This document shows positions 25,042 to 34,034 of a stretch of 64,000 nucleotides of DNA, piece after piece. Position 1 is the stretch's first letter; each line of letters starts with the position of its first letter. Position numbers and translations under genes: made by a program. The stretch is from the NCBI GenBank assembly GCA_023461275.1, contig JAEYMI010000054.1, positions 1-64,000 of the forward strand. The letters are read 5' to 3'. The notes beneath the pieces are model-generated. The model searched no databases and was not told where the DNA came from. It saw nothing but the letters and a program-made list of their open reading frames with translations. The stretch is from Actinomycetes bacterium. Lineage in GTDB: Bacteria; Actinomycetota; Actinomycetes; Mycobacteriales; Mycobacteriaceae.

Positions 25042-25896
25042 TTACCCGGCGGGGCAACCAGCGTTCAGCGGAACGGCCGATCGCACGCCGTCGGCCAATC
25101 CCGCGGCATAGGCGGAAATGTCGGCCGGGGTCAGCGCCAGTGACCCTCCCCGGCCTTGCGCGGAGTACTCGTTGTAGACCCAGGGCACGCGCGTCGAGAT
25201 CAGCGAGATGATCGGGATGTTGCCCGACCAGAGCGGCGCCCGGCCACCGAAGTCGTTGTCGGTCACCGCCACCGGGTGCCCTTCTGCGGCAGTGCGGGCA
25301 ACGGCCACCCGCTGCGATGCGCGTTCACTGGCGCGAGCCGTCGACTCGGTGGTGAACGTTATCCGGGTGACGGTGCCGTTGGGCCCGACCCCTTCCCGAT
25401 AGAGCCCCACCCGTTGCGGGAAGACCGCGTTCACGCCCGGGCTGGTGTGGATGCTCAGTGCGAGAACGGCGCCGGCACGTTCGGCCCGGCCGACCCGCTC
25501 GCGATAGGTCACGCTCTGATCTACCGATTGCTTGAGCAACACCACCCGATAACCATTGCCGACCAACGTGTTCCGCACCTGTTGGGCAACCGCGAACACA
25601 TCGTGGTCCTCGGCACCGTTCGGATAATCGATCTGCGCGGCACCCGTGACCGGATCAAAGGAATCGATGCGCACCGGGTTGTGACCGGGATCCAAGGCGA
25701 TCGTCGGTGGCGCGCACGGTGGCGACGACGACGCGGCAGACGTCGCCGCGTACGCCGAACCAGCTGCCGGAGCTGTGGACAACCGGGTCGACGACACGGC
25801 ACGCGGGGCGGCCGAGTCCTGGCCGCAACCGGCGACGACCGTGATCACCGCCAGCGCCAGCCACAGCATCCGCGCTCGCGGGTTCGGCGTCAGCAT
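25042..25896 (-). CDS. N-acetylmuramoyl-L-alanine amidase, lipoprotein
   Basis: A 284-aa predicted lipoprotein (lipobox VVAGC, Cys near residue 24). It carries an Amidase_3 catalytic domain that cleaves the amide bond between muramic acid and the stem peptide. The zinc-site motifs are IALDPGHNP (His), a Glu region near NGAEDHD, LSIHTSPG (His) and the C-terminal catalytic Glu area NEYSAQGRGG. Its ATG overlaps the stop of the SxxK lipoprotein by 7 bp, so the two are co-translated. It probably acts at the outer face of the membrane in wall remodelling. Confidence 0.85.
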   Translation of the reverse strand: MLTPNPRARMLWLALAVITVVAGCGQDSAAPRAVSSTRLSTAPAAGSAYAATSAASSSPPCAPPTIALDPGHNPVRIDSFDPVTGAAQIDYPNGAEDHDVFAVAQQVRNTLVGNGYRVVLLKQSVDQSVTYRERVGRAERAGAVLALSIHTSPGVNAVFPQRVGLYREGVGPNGTVTRITFTTESTARASERASQRVAVARTAAEGHPVAVTDNDFGGRAPLWSGNIPIISLISTRVPWVYNEYSAQGRGGSLALTPADISAYAAGLADGVRSAVPLNAGCPAG

Positions 25897-26771
25897 CGGC
25901 CGCGTGGTAGACGAGAAATGTTGCGATTCAACCAGTTTGCGACCGCATTGAGGGACGCGATGCCCTCGCCCATCGACGAGCCGACGGTGCTCATGGCGAT
26001 CGCGGTCATCGTCGAGTCGCGGTAGGTGATCAGACCGATCTGGCGCACAACATATCCGGCCGTCTGGCCGGGACCCCAGCCACCTTTCACCGCGGTCATC
26101 TTCGGTGCGGCCATCACCTCCACACCCCACTGCTGGTTACCCGCCACCTGCCCCATCAGCGATACGACGTGCTCGGTGCCGGGCAGGCACGGCAGGTGGG
26201 CGGTGAAGGTGGCGGCGTTCGAGAGTGGCCACAGGGTCTGCCCGAAGATCGTGTAACCGGATCGAAGGCGTTGCGAGGGAACGACTGTGGTGGCGTCGCC
26301 ACCTTCCCGGAGCACCCCGGTGACGGCCGCCGACGCGGTTGCGTTGTCGCCCAGCGATGCCCAGAGCTGCTCGGCGGAAGCGTTGTCGGAGTTGATGATC
26401 GCGTTGGTCTCCGCTGCGGTGGGCCCGTTGGCACGTTGCGCGGCCACCGCCAGCGGGACTTTGATCGTCGACCACGCAACCACCGGTGCCGACCGACCCA
26501 ACACGATCGGCGCCGCCGCGGACTTCCCCACCGGTGCGATGGCCACCCCGACCGGCACACCCAACCGGGCGAACTCTGCCGCGAGCGGCCCACCTGCCGA
26601 TGTCGACGCCGTTGGTGGCACCGAAGACACCGACGATGGCTGCGCGGTCACCGTCACGGTCACCGGTGACACCGGGGTGTTCGACGTCGACGTCGCACAT
26701 CCGGCCACCAACGGAAGTGCACCGAAACACACCACAGCCCAACACATCACGACGCGTCGACGCGCATTCAT
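25890..26771 (-). CDS. SxxK serine-hydrolase lipoprotein (beta-lactamase-like)
   Basis: A 293-aa lipoprotein with lipobox LVAGC (C25) and a Ser/Thr/Pro linker. The superfamily motifs are STIK (S101-K104), SDN (128-130) and KGG in VKGGWGP, the same variant triad as the paralogue at 23991-24932; most of the two domains align without gaps. The start chosen is the ATG at 26771 (MNARRR), giving a normal lipoprotein signal; GTG codons up to 36 bp upstream are possible. It is downstream of the Ser/Thr kinase by about 40 bp and overlaps the amidase gene, suggesting one wall-related operon. Confidence 0.75.
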   Translation of the reverse strand: MNARRRVVMCWAVVCFGALPLVAGCATSTSNTPVSPVTVTVTAQPSSVSSVPPTASTSAGGPLAAEFARLGVPVGVAIAPVGKSAAAPIVLGRSAPVVAWSTIKVPLAVAAQRANGPTAAETNAIINSDNASAEQLWASLGDNATASAAVTGVLREGGDATTVVPSQRLRSGYTIFGQTLWPLSNAATFTAHLPCLPGTEHVVSLMGQVAGNQQWGVEVMAAPKMTAVKGGWGPGQTAGYVVRQIGLITYRDSTMTAIAMSTVGSSMGEGIASLNAVANWLNRNISRLPRGRC

Positions 26772-26811
26772 CTTCTTCGGTGTCACCGACACATCCCCAA
26801 CCGACACGTCC

Positions 26812-28374
26812 TCAGTAGATGTTGACCACGGCATCGTTGCCGCCGCGGCAGGTGACGATGGCCCCCTCCGGGGCGCACACCATTGTGTAGGAGATTCCGG
26901 TGACGGGACTGTAGGCGACGACGGCCCGCGCGCCACCCTTGGGCCCCGAACGCAGATATTCATCGCGCACCACCTGGGCAAACGGACAGCTGGTCACACC
27001 GTTGCCGACACCCACCGTCGCATCGCAGGCGCTCGATCCGGCCGGCGGTGCGACCGGGGCGGCCGGTGCAGCGGCCGATGGCGTGATCGTCTGAGTGACC
27101 GTCGGCGTCGACGGTCCGGCGGCGGTGGTCGATTCCGCCCGCTGGTGCAGCACCCAGTAAGCCGCCAGGGCGAGCAGCCCGACGACGGCGACGGCGAGGA
27201 TGCCGATGAGCGGAATGGCGATCGCGCGGTCGGCGCGCTGCTTACCCGGTGGTTGTTGTGGCATTGGTGGATATGCGATCGGGTACGGCCCCGATGTGGC
27301 GGCGTATCCCTGTCCCAGGCTCTGCGGTTCCGAGATCGTCGGGTACGGCACGGAATCGGAATAGGCCAGCGGCTCGGAGACCTGCCGGACCTGGGTCGCC
27401 GGATACTCGATGTTCGAGAACTGCGGGATCAGTGTTGGTGGCGCCGCGCCAGACGACGGGGCATCGGTGTCACCGCTGCGCTCACCGGCGGCCAGGACGG
27501 TGGTCGGTTGGTCCGCGGATTCCTCGTCGAGCTGACCGCGGGTCAGGTCCTCGGTCAGCGCGCGGCGTGCCGCCTGCGCGAGTGCTCCGGCGGAGGAGAA
27601 TCGCTGCCCGGGTTCACGGTCGAGTCCTTTGGCGATGACCACGTCGAACGCGGCAGGCACCGCGTCGTTGAGGGCGCTCGGCGACGGCGGCGGATCGAGC
27701 ACCACCGCCTTGATGACCGCACTCACGGTATCGGCCGGATGTGGCACCCGGCCGGTCAGGCATTCGAACAACACACAGGCGAGCGCGTAGATGTCGGTGG
27801 ATGCCGTCACCGGGGCGGAGTCGAAGAGTTCCGGTGCCATATACGCCAACGAGCCGATCGCGGTGCCGACCTGGGTGAGGTGGGTGTCGTTGCCGGAGTA
27901 GGCGATTCCGAAGTCGACGAGGTAGCAGAAGTCGTTGTCGGAGACGAGGATGTTCTCCGGTTTCACATCCCGGTGGATGAGTCCGTCGGCATGGGCGGCG
28001 TCGAGCGCGGACGCGATCTGTTCGATGATCGACACCGCACGCTCCGGCGTCAGCTTCTTCTCCCGCCGCAACAGTGCCCGCAGATCGCCGCCGGGGACCA
28101 GGCGCATGTCGAGGTAGAGGACTCCGTCGATCTCGCCGAAATCGTGGATCGGGACGATGTGCGGCTCACCCAGGCGGGCCGCGGCGCGCGATTCCCGACG
28201 GAATCGTTCCTGGTAGTCGTCGTCTCCGGTCAGTCCCGCGGTGAGCAGTTTCAGCGCGACCGTGCGGTCACGCCGGGTGTCATGGGCGCGGTACACCTCG
28301 CCCATGCCACCTCGGCCCAGCAACGATTCGAGTCGGTAGGGGCCGAACTCCGAGCCGACGCGCGATTCCGCCAT
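26812..28374 (-). CDS. Transmembrane Ser/Thr protein kinase (Pkn type)
   Basis: A 520-aa eukaryotic-like kinase. The catalytic domain covers about 10-275, with glycine loop LGRGGMGEVY, VALKLL (Lys), catalytic HRDVKPEN, DFG in LVDFGIAYSG, and APE in YMAPELF. A juxtamembrane linker is followed by one transmembrane helix (about 393-415), a Thr/Pro/Ala stalk and a ~70-residue external domain with four cysteines (SSACDA, TSCPFA, MVCAPE, VTCRGG). There are no PASTA repeats. Its position directly upstream of the SxxK lipoprotein and amidase suggests control of wall enzymes. Confidence 0.92.
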   Translation of the reverse strand: MAESRVGSEFGPYRLESLLGRGGMGEVYRAHDTRRDRTVALKLLTAGLTGDDDYQERFRRESRAAARLGEPHIVPIHDFGEIDGVLYLDMRLVPGGDLRALLRREKKLTPERAVSIIEQIASALDAAHADGLIHRDVKPENILVSDNDFCYLVDFGIAYSGNDTHLTQVGTAIGSLAYMAPELFDSAPVTASTDIYALACVLFECLTGRVPHPADTVSAVIKAVVLDPPPSPSALNDAVPAAFDVVIAKGLDREPGQRFSSAGALAQAARRALTEDLTRGQLDEESADQPTTVLAAGERSGDTDAPSSGAAPPTLIPQFSNIEYPATQVRQVSEPLAYSDSVPYPTISEPQSLGQGYAATSGPYPIAYPPMPQQPPGKQRADRAIAIPLIGILAVAVVGLLALAAYWVLHQRAESTTAAGPSTPTVTQTITPSAAAPAAPVAPPAGSSACDATVGVGNGVTSCPFAQVVRDEYLRSGPKGGARAVVAYSPVTGISYTMVCAPEGAIVTCRGGNDAVVNIY

Positions 28375-28459
28375 GGAGCGATCATACGCGCTGGTAAAGA
28401 CGCAGTTTGTCAGCTGTTAAGACTAATGCTGCCGCTGCGCCGCCGTCCGACGGCGTCGG

Positions 28460-29716
28460 TCACAGCACCCCGTGCAGCGGCGGGTTCTCGCCGCGCAACA
28501 CGTATCGGCCGATGTGCTGATACTTCCAGCGAACCGGGTCGTGCAGGGTGTGGGTCCGTGCGTTGCGCCAGAAGTGATCCAGACGCAGATCGGCTCCGGC
28601 ACTGCGTGTTCCACTGACCTCGAACAGCGCCGAGGTCACGCTGTTGGCCACCCGGTCGGCGACCGCCTTGGCCGTGGCGACCGCGATCGACGCGTCGACG
28701 AGCGCCTGCGGATCGGGTTCGGTGCCATCCTTGGTCGCATGATCGACGGCCGCTCCGGCCGCGACCAGCAGCGCCTCGGCCGAGGCGACCTCGACGGCGA
28801 GTTCACCGAATCGCTGCACCACCAGCGGGTCGTCGACGGCGCGATCCACCTGCGCCTCGAACCACGGCCGGGACTTGGTGCGCACAAACTCGGCCGCGGA
28901 TTCGAGTGCGCCGCGGGCGATTCCGGCGTCGATGGCCACGTGCAGCAATTGCGCGAACGCCCCGTAACCGGTGGGCGCCGACACCGCAGGTGAACGCTGC
29001 ACGAGATCCACCGGGTCGACGACGACGTCGGTGAAACGTACGGTGCCCGAGCCGGTCGTCCGCTGCCCGATGCCATTCCAGTCGTCGATGATCTCCACCC
29101 CCGGCGCGTCGGCCGGGATGAACGCGACGTACTCGCCGGGCGTCAGATCGCCGGCGGGGTCGTCGAGTCGCGCGAGCACCGCGAGGGTGTGGGCGAACAA
29201 TGAGCCGGTCGCATAGAACTTCTCGCCGGTCAGCAGCAGTCCCTGCCCCGAACCTTCCGGTCCCGGGATGAGCCGGGTGGCGATGTCGGCGATCGTCTTA
29301 CCGCCCCGCTCGGACTGTGCGTTCGCAATTCGCCCACCCGCCAGCACGTCGGCGAACTGACGTGCCGCGAGAGCGTCATTGGCGTTGAGCCGCAACAGGT
29401 TCAAGTAAACGAAGTGGCTGTGCGGAATCTGCGCGATGTTCGGATCGGCCGCCGCTATCCGACGCGTGACGTCGGCGACGACGCTCGGTGCGAGGTCTGG
29501 TCCGCCCCAGCGGGCCGGCACGGTGATCGCCAACAGCCCACTGCGCGAGAGTTGTTCGATCTCCTCGTGCGGGAGCCGACGATCCCGGTCACGCTCGACG
29601 GCACCTGCCGCGATGGCGGCCGCGAAGGCATCTGCGGCCGTCCGGGCGGCGTCGGCTGTTTCGATGCGCGCAGCGCCGGAATCGGCGGGAGTGGAACGAA
29701 CTGTCGTGGTGGTCAC
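28460..29716 (-). CDS. Acyl-CoA dehydrogenase-fold monooxygenase, SfnB/DszC-like
   Basis: A 418-aa flavoprotein with the three-domain acyl-CoA dehydrogenase architecture: N-terminal helices (about 20-130), beta domain with the GEKFYATGSLFAHTLAV segment, and C-terminal helices ending in RNARTHTLHDPVRWKYQHIGRY (written here in two parts, RNARTHTLHDP and VRWKYQHIGRY). The ending is typical of the SfnB/DszC group rather than true dehydrogenases, and the usual catalytic base is not evident. Members oxidise dimethylsulfone, dibenzothiophene or similar compounds with reduced flavin. The start is a GTG at 29716 with a weak ribosome site. It is 46 bp downstream of the TetR gene and may be co-transcribed with it. 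Confidence 0.8.
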   Translation of the reverse strand: MTTTTVRSTPADSGAARIETADAARTAADAFAAAIAAGAVERDRDRRLPHEEIEQLSRSGLLAITVPARWGGPDLAPSVVADVTRRIAAADPNIAQIPHSHFVYLNLLRLNANDALAARQFADVLAGGRIANAQSERGGKTIADIATRLIPGPEGSGQGLLLTGEKFYATGSLFAHTLAVLARLDDPAGDLTPGEYVAFIPADAPGVEIIDDWNGIGQRTTGSGTVRFTDVVVDPVDLVQRSPAVSAPTGYGAFAQLLHVAIDAGIARGALESAAEFVRTKSRPWFEAQVDRAVDDPLVVQRFGELAVEVASAEALLVAAGAAVDHATKDGTEPDPQALVDASIAVATAKAVADRVANSVTSALFEVSGTRSAGADLRLDHFWRNARTHTLHDPVRWKYQHIGRYVLRGENPPLHGVL

Positions 29717-29762
29717 GACGAACCATCGTCGTGCACCCCGAGACCGGACGCCAGGGTTGTGC

Positions 29763-30452
29763 TCAGCTTGGTTTCCACTGCCCCATGCCCAGGAACGTCA
29801 TGACGAGTTGTCGTTGGGTGCGCTCCACGAGTTCTTTCTCCGCGCCGACGCCGCGGTGGTCACCGTCGAGCAGATCGGCGACGGCGGTCAGCATGATGGT
29901 GACGATCAGATCCGCGGCGATCTCGAGGTCCTCGGACTGCCATTGCGCGAGGTCGGGCATCCGGGACAGGTCGATCGCGAGCTCGCGGGAGAACAGTCGT
30001 AGTTCGGTGTCGATGGCCCGCCGGATCTCGGCGACACCACCGTGCTGCTCACGGACCAGGAAGCGGAACTGCGCCTCGTTCTCGTGCACGTGGCGCAACA
30101 GGATGTCCAGGGAGTTGCGCGCCGTCGGCAGCGCCTGCTGGGCGGCGAGGTCGCGTCGGCCTTCGCGCACGGTGCTGCGCAGCACCCGCATCGAATCCTC
30201 GACCAGGGTGACACCGAGGTCCTCCATCGAGGCGAAGTGACGATAGAAGGCCGTGGGAACGATGCCGGCGCCGCGGGCGACCTCACGCAGGCTGATGCTC
30301 GCGAAACTGCGGTCGGCAACGAGATCCATCGTCGCATCGAGCAACGCCTGCCGCGTACGTCCCTTGCGTTGCGCCCTGCTCTCCACGTCCGGCTCGTCAT
30401 CACGCGAGGAACGCGGCCGGCGTCCATCGCTGTGATGTCTGGTCCGGGTCAC
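29763..30452 (-). CDS. TetR family regulator, probable fatty-acid desaturase regulator
   Basis: A 229-aa TetR-type repressor. The HTH region is at about 40-85 (SISLREVARGAGIVPTAFYR, where RHF follows), preceded by a basic Arg-rich tail. The start chosen is the GTG at 30452 (VTRTRHH); upstream codons lack a ribosome site. It is divergent from the reductase/desaturase pair. This arrangement resembles Pseudomonas DesT next to desCB, where the regulator senses acyl-CoA saturation. Regulation of 30673-32938 is inferred from that. Confidence 0.8.
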   Translation of the reverse strand: MTRTRHHSDGRRPRSSRDDEPDVESRAQRKGRTRQALLDATMDLVADRSFASISLREVARGAGIVPTAFYRHFASMEDLGVTLVEDSMRVLRSTVREGRRDLAAQQALPTARNSLDILLRHVHENEAQFRFLVREQHGGVAEIRRAIDTELRLFSRELAIDLSRMPDLAQWQSEDLEIAADLIVTIMLTAVADLLDGDHRGVGAEKELVERTQRQLVMTFLGMGQWKPS

Positions 30453-30585
30453 AGAGCGAGTGTATGTGCCTGGTCGGCATCGTCCACGCCTCGACGCCGC
30501 AGGTGGCGGTCCCATGTCCGACTTCGTGATGGCGGTCACATTAATGTCCCTTGACGAACACCCCGCGAGATATGCCACACTTCTT

Positions 30586-30601
30586 GTGTACAGATGTTCA
30601 C
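30586..30601. promoter_or_regulatory. Imperfect operator-like repeat upstream of the desaturase operon
   Basis: GTGTACA-GA-TGTTCAC, 7-bp arms with one mismatch, lies midway in the 220-bp intergenic region between the TetR gene and the reductase gene. It is the best candidate operator for the adjacent TetR protein. Confidence 0.45.
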
Positions 30602-30672
30602 TCAAACGGTGATTCCCTGCACAACCGACAGCCAAAGACATAGGTCAGCAGCCCAGAACAAAGGTACAGATC

Positions 30673-31746
30673 ATGGCCATCCGATTACCAGCCGTCGTCG
30701 GCTCCATCGTGGAGGCGGCCCTCACGCCGCATCCGGTGGACCGCTATCTCGAACTCGTCGATCCGATGCTCACCTGGCGCGATCTGCGCGCCGAGGTCAT
30801 CGAGGCGACCCACCCGACCGACCGCACACTCCGACTCGTCCTGCGTCCCACCCGTCAGTGGAAGGGACATCAGGCCGGACAATACGTCCAGGTCAGCACC
30901 GTCATCAACGGCGTCCGGCAGACCCGGTGCTTCTCCCCGTCCAATGCATCGTCGACTCCGCGTGGCGACATCGAACTACTGATCACCGTCAACGACGACG
31001 GCATCGTCTCCAAGCACCTGCGGCACACCGCCAAGCCGAGCACCGTGCTCGGACTGTCGCAGGCCGCCGGTGAGTTCACCCTCCCCGCCGAGCTCGGCGA
31101 GCAGGCGGTGTTCATCAGCGGCGGCAGTGGGATTACACCCGTGCTCTCAATGCTGCGGACGCTGCTCGCCGAGGGCTACGCCGGACAGATCGTGTTCATC
31201 CACTACGCGCGGTCGCCGCAGGACGTCGCCTACCTCGACGAACTCGGCCGCCTGGCGTCGCAGAACTCCAACCTCGACCTCCGGCTGCGCTACACCCGCG
31301 GACCCGGAGGCCGGCACTTCGACGCCGAAGATCTCATCGGCGTCTCCGACAACGCGCAGATCTTCCTGTGCGGACCGTCGAGCCTGATGGACGCCGTCAC
31401 CGATCGCTACGACGAGCTGGGACTGACGGGCCGTCTGCACAGTGAGGCGTTCACCCTCACCCCCGCGGTGACCATCGACCCCAACGAGCCGATCACCGGC
31501 GAACTGACGTTCACCGCGTCCGGCAGGTCGACGACCAACGACGGTCGCACCATCCTCGAGCAGGCGGAAGCGGCGGGCCTGTCCCCCGAGCACGGCTGCC
31601 GGATGGGGATCTGCTTCTCCTGCACGAAAACCAAGAAGACCGGCTGCACGCGCAACGTGCTGACCGGTGACATCGACACCGAAGCCGACAAGCCCATCCA
31701 ACTCTGTATCAACGCGCCGGTCGGCGACGTGGAAATCGAGGTATGA
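30673..31746 (+). CDS. Ferredoxin-NAD(P)H reductase partner of desaturase (Rv3230c-like)
   Basis: A 357-aa electron-transfer protein. It has an FAD-binding domain (RCFSPSNAS near 90), an NAD-binding domain (SGGSGITPVLSML; CGPSSLMD) and a C-terminal plant-type 2Fe-2S domain (CRMGICFSC with a final Cys in LCINAPVG). In M. tuberculosis the equivalent Rv3230c feeds electrons from NADPH to DesA3. AAAGG precedes the ATG. It is immediately followed by the desaturase gene, whose ATG lies just after this stop. Confidence 0.9.
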   Translation: MAIRLPAVVGSIVEAALTPHPVDRYLELVDPMLTWRDLRAEVIEATHPTDRTLRLVLRPTRQWKGHQAGQYVQVSTVINGVRQTRCFSPSNASSTPRGDIELLITVNDDGIVSKHLRHTAKPSTVLGLSQAAGEFTLPAELGEQAVFISGGSGITPVLSMLRTLLAEGYAGQIVFIHYARSPQDVAYLDELGRLASQNSNLDLRLRYTRGPGGRHFDAEDLIGVSDNAQIFLCGPSSLMDAVTDRYDELGLTGRLHSEAFTLTPAVTIDPNEPITGELTFTASGRSTTNDGRTILEQAEAAGLSPEHGCRMGICFSCTKTKKTGCTRNVLTGDIDTEADKPIQLCINAPVGDVEIEV

Positions 31747-31747
31747 C

Positions 31748-32938
31748 ATGACTGTTTCCCCCATCACCCGGGCAACTGACGACACCGCCAAGCGGGCGCT
31801 CACCAAACAACCCGCCGCCAAGCACGAGGTCACGATGACCTATGAGCAGGTCGAGGCACTCGGTCGCGAGCTCGACCAGCTACGCGCCCGCGTCGTCGCC
31901 GACCTCGGCGAGAAGGACCGCGACTACCTGTACGGCATCATCCGCGCGCAGCGCAGCTTCGAGATCGCCGGCCGGGCCCTGCTGTTCTTCGGTTTCTTCC
32001 CGCCCGCATGGATCGCCGGCGTGGGTGCCCTCTCGGTGTCGAAGATTCTCGACAACATGGAGATCGGGCACAACGTGATGCACGGTCAGTACGACTGGAT
32101 GCGTGAGGACACCTACAACTCGCGCGAATTCGAGTGGGACACAGTGTGTCCGGCCGAGCAGTGGAAGCACAGCCACAACTACGTGCACCACACCTTCACC
32201 AACATCGTCGGCGAGGACCGCGACATCGGGTATGGCATCCTGCGGATGGCACGGGACCAGAAGTGGAACCCCTACTATCTCGGAAACCTGCTCTACGCAA
32301 CGGAACTGATGCTGCTCTTCGAGTGGGGCGTGATGCTGCACGACCTCGAGGCAGAGAACGTCATCGCCGGCAAGCGCAAGTGGAGCGACGTCAAGGGCCT
32401 GCTGAAAGGCATGTGGCGCAAGGCCGGTCGCCAGGTCCTCAAGGACTACGTGGTGTTCCCGGCGCTGTCGGGTCCGTTCTTCCTGCCGACCCTGGCAGGC
32501 AACGTCACCGCGAACCTGGTGCGCAACATATGGACCTTCTCGATCATCTTCTGCGGCCACTTCCCCACCGGCGCACAGACTTTCCACAAGGAAGAGTGCG
32601 AGAACGAGACCCGTGGACAGTGGTACCTACGTCAGATGCTCGGCTCGGCCAACATTGAGGGCAGCGACCTGTTCCACATCATGAGCGGCAACCTGTCGCA
32701 TCAGATCGAACACCACCTCTACCCCGACATCCCCGCCTTCCGCTACCCGGAGATGGCTGCCGAGGTGCGCGAGATCTGCGAACGCTACGGCCTGCCGTAC
32801 AACACCGGATCGCTGTCACATCAGCTGACGTCGACGTGGAAGAAGATCGCGAAACTCTCGCTGCCGAACTTCATGACCCGCGACGACAACGACATCGTGC
32901 TGCACATTGAGCGGGATAAGGACGCCGGAGCCGCGTGA
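31748..32938 (+). CDS. Membrane fatty-acid (acyl-CoA) desaturase, DesA3-like
   Basis: A 396-aa integral membrane di-iron desaturase, probably a delta-9 stearoyl-CoA desaturase making oleate for membrane and storage lipids. The three histidine boxes are HNVMH (about 97-101), HSHNYVHH (about 141-148) and HQIEHH (about 321-326). Hydrophobic segments lie between the boxes. The start is the ATG at 31748 with GAGGT six bases upstream; a longer frame into the reductase gene is ignored. The reductase is the natural partner. Confidence 0.92.
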   Translation: MTVSPITRATDDTAKRALTKQPAAKHEVTMTYEQVEALGRELDQLRARVVADLGEKDRDYLYGIIRAQRSFEIAGRALLFFGFFPPAWIAGVGALSVSKILDNMEIGHNVMHGQYDWMREDTYNSREFEWDTVCPAEQWKHSHNYVHHTFTNIVGEDRDIGYGILRMARDQKWNPYYLGNLLYATELMLLFEWGVMLHDLEAENVIAGKRKWSDVKGLLKGMWRKAGRQVLKDYVVFPALSGPFFLPTLAGNVTANLVRNIWTFSIIFCGHFPTGAQTFHKEECENETRGQWYLRQMLGSANIEGSDLFHIMSGNLSHQIEHHLYPDIPAFRYPEMAAEVREICERYGLPYNTGSLSHQLTSTWKKIAKLSLPNFMTRDDNDIVLHIERDKDAGAA

Positions 32939-32959
32939 GCCGAAGCTACTAGACCGGTA

Positions 32960-33006
32960 GGGTCGGATGGCAGGAGACCGCCCCGTGGTGGCCCTCCATC
33001 CGACCC
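32960..33006 (+). terminator. Long-stem hairpin after desaturase
   Basis: GGGTCGGATGG (32960-32970) pairs perfectly with CCATCCGACCC (32996-33006) around a 25-base GC-rich loop, 22 bp after the desaturase stop. There is no T tract, so it may be a terminator or an mRNA-stabilising structure. Confidence 0.5.
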
Positions 33007-33049
33007 CGCCGCGACACCCCAGCCGCGACGCCGACGAAAACCGGAGACG

Positions 33050-33394
33050 ATGGTCGACCGTATTGAGAGCAGCAAGGACATTGCCCAGGAGGTCGTCGAA
33101 TCCACCGCTACCCACGTAGGGCGGATCGCGACGATCATCACCCGTGCCGTCGCCGACGTAGCGCGCGAGATCGGCGAAATCATCACCGACGGCTTCGAGA
33201 TGCGCGACGCGGCACGCAAGGCACGACTCGACGAAGAACGTGTGTCTGACCTGGCCAGTAGCCGCGCCGTCGACGATCTCGACGACGACGGCGCTGACCT
33301 CGATGACCTCGATGCCGAGTTCGACCTGGAAGCTGCCGGTGAGCAACCCGCGCTGCCGAGCGCCGCACCGAAAGCCGAGCTCGAGCAAGACTGA
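33050..33394 (+). CDS. Small acidic conserved hypothetical protein
   Basis: A 114-aa protein with no recognised domain. The N-terminal half is predicted amphipathic helix (DIAQEVVESTATHVGRIATI, then ITRAVADVAREI). The C-terminal half is very acidic (runs of D/E and L around 75-95) and probably disordered. GGAG precedes the ATG. Its function is unknown; the position after the desaturase hairpin suggests an independent unit. Confidence 0.65.
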   Translation: MVDRIESSKDIAQEVVESTATHVGRIATIITRAVADVAREIGEIITDGFEMRDAARKARLDEERVSDLASSRAVDDLDDDGADLDDLDAEFDLEAAGEQPALPSAAPKAELEQD

Positions 33395-33496
33395 GCTCAG
33401 GGTCGGTATTCCTTTACGTTCACGGTGGGCACAACCTTTGTTCCGCAGGTCAGAGATCGTTACGCTCAGCAGCTGATCTGCCCAGGAGGTTCTTCG

Positions 33497-34003
33497 ATGC
33501 CCGCACCGTCAGTGCTCACCTTTCCCAATCCCGTCAACGACTACGCGGCGCGTTCCACCGCCGGATTGGTGATCGCGCTCGCGATCGTGGCGATCGTCGT
33601 CAACCACCCCGTCGTCTACGCACTGCTCGCCATCGGCTTCCTGCTGCGCGTGATGGCCGGCCCCAAGCTCTCGCCGTTCGGCCAGCTGTCGGTGCGCTTC
33701 ATCGTTCCCAAGATCTGGAAGAAGACCAAGCTCGTCCCCGGCCCGCCCAAGCGTTTCGCGCAGACCATCGGTCTGGCGTTCAGCGGAACCGCTCTGGTGC
33801 TGTCGCTGCTGGGCTTCGGGCTCGCGGCGCAGATCGTCGTCGGCCTCCTGATCGGCGCGGCCTTCCTGGAGTTCGCGTTCGGATTCTGCCTGGGCTGCAC
33901 CATCTTCGGCTACCTGCAGCGCTGGGGCGTCATCCCCGACGATGTCTGCAAGGCCTGCAACAACATCTCCCTGCGTCAGCCCACCGAGGTCGCGTCGAGC
34001 TGA
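33497..34003 (+). CDS. DUF4395 membrane protein with Cys pairs
   Basis: A 168-aa protein of the DUF4395 family with four membrane helices: two near 25-55 and two near 90-140. Conserved cysteines occur at FCLGCTIF and VCKACNN, two CxxC pairs flanking the last helix. Relatives are often next to thioredoxin-like or sulfurtransferase genes, which are absent here. The ATG at 33497 has AGGAGG upstream. Confidence 0.85.
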   Translation: MPAPSVLTFPNPVNDYAARSTAGLVIALAIVAIVVNHPVVYALLAIGFLLRVMAGPKLSPFGQLSVRFIVPKIWKKTKLVPGPPKRFAQTIGLAFSGTALVLSLLGFGLAAQIVVGLLIGAAFLEFAFGFCLGCTIFGYLQRWGVIPDDVCKACNNISLRQPTEVASS

Positions 34004-34034
34004 TTGCTCGGTCCGGTTCTGCAAGACTGAACGC

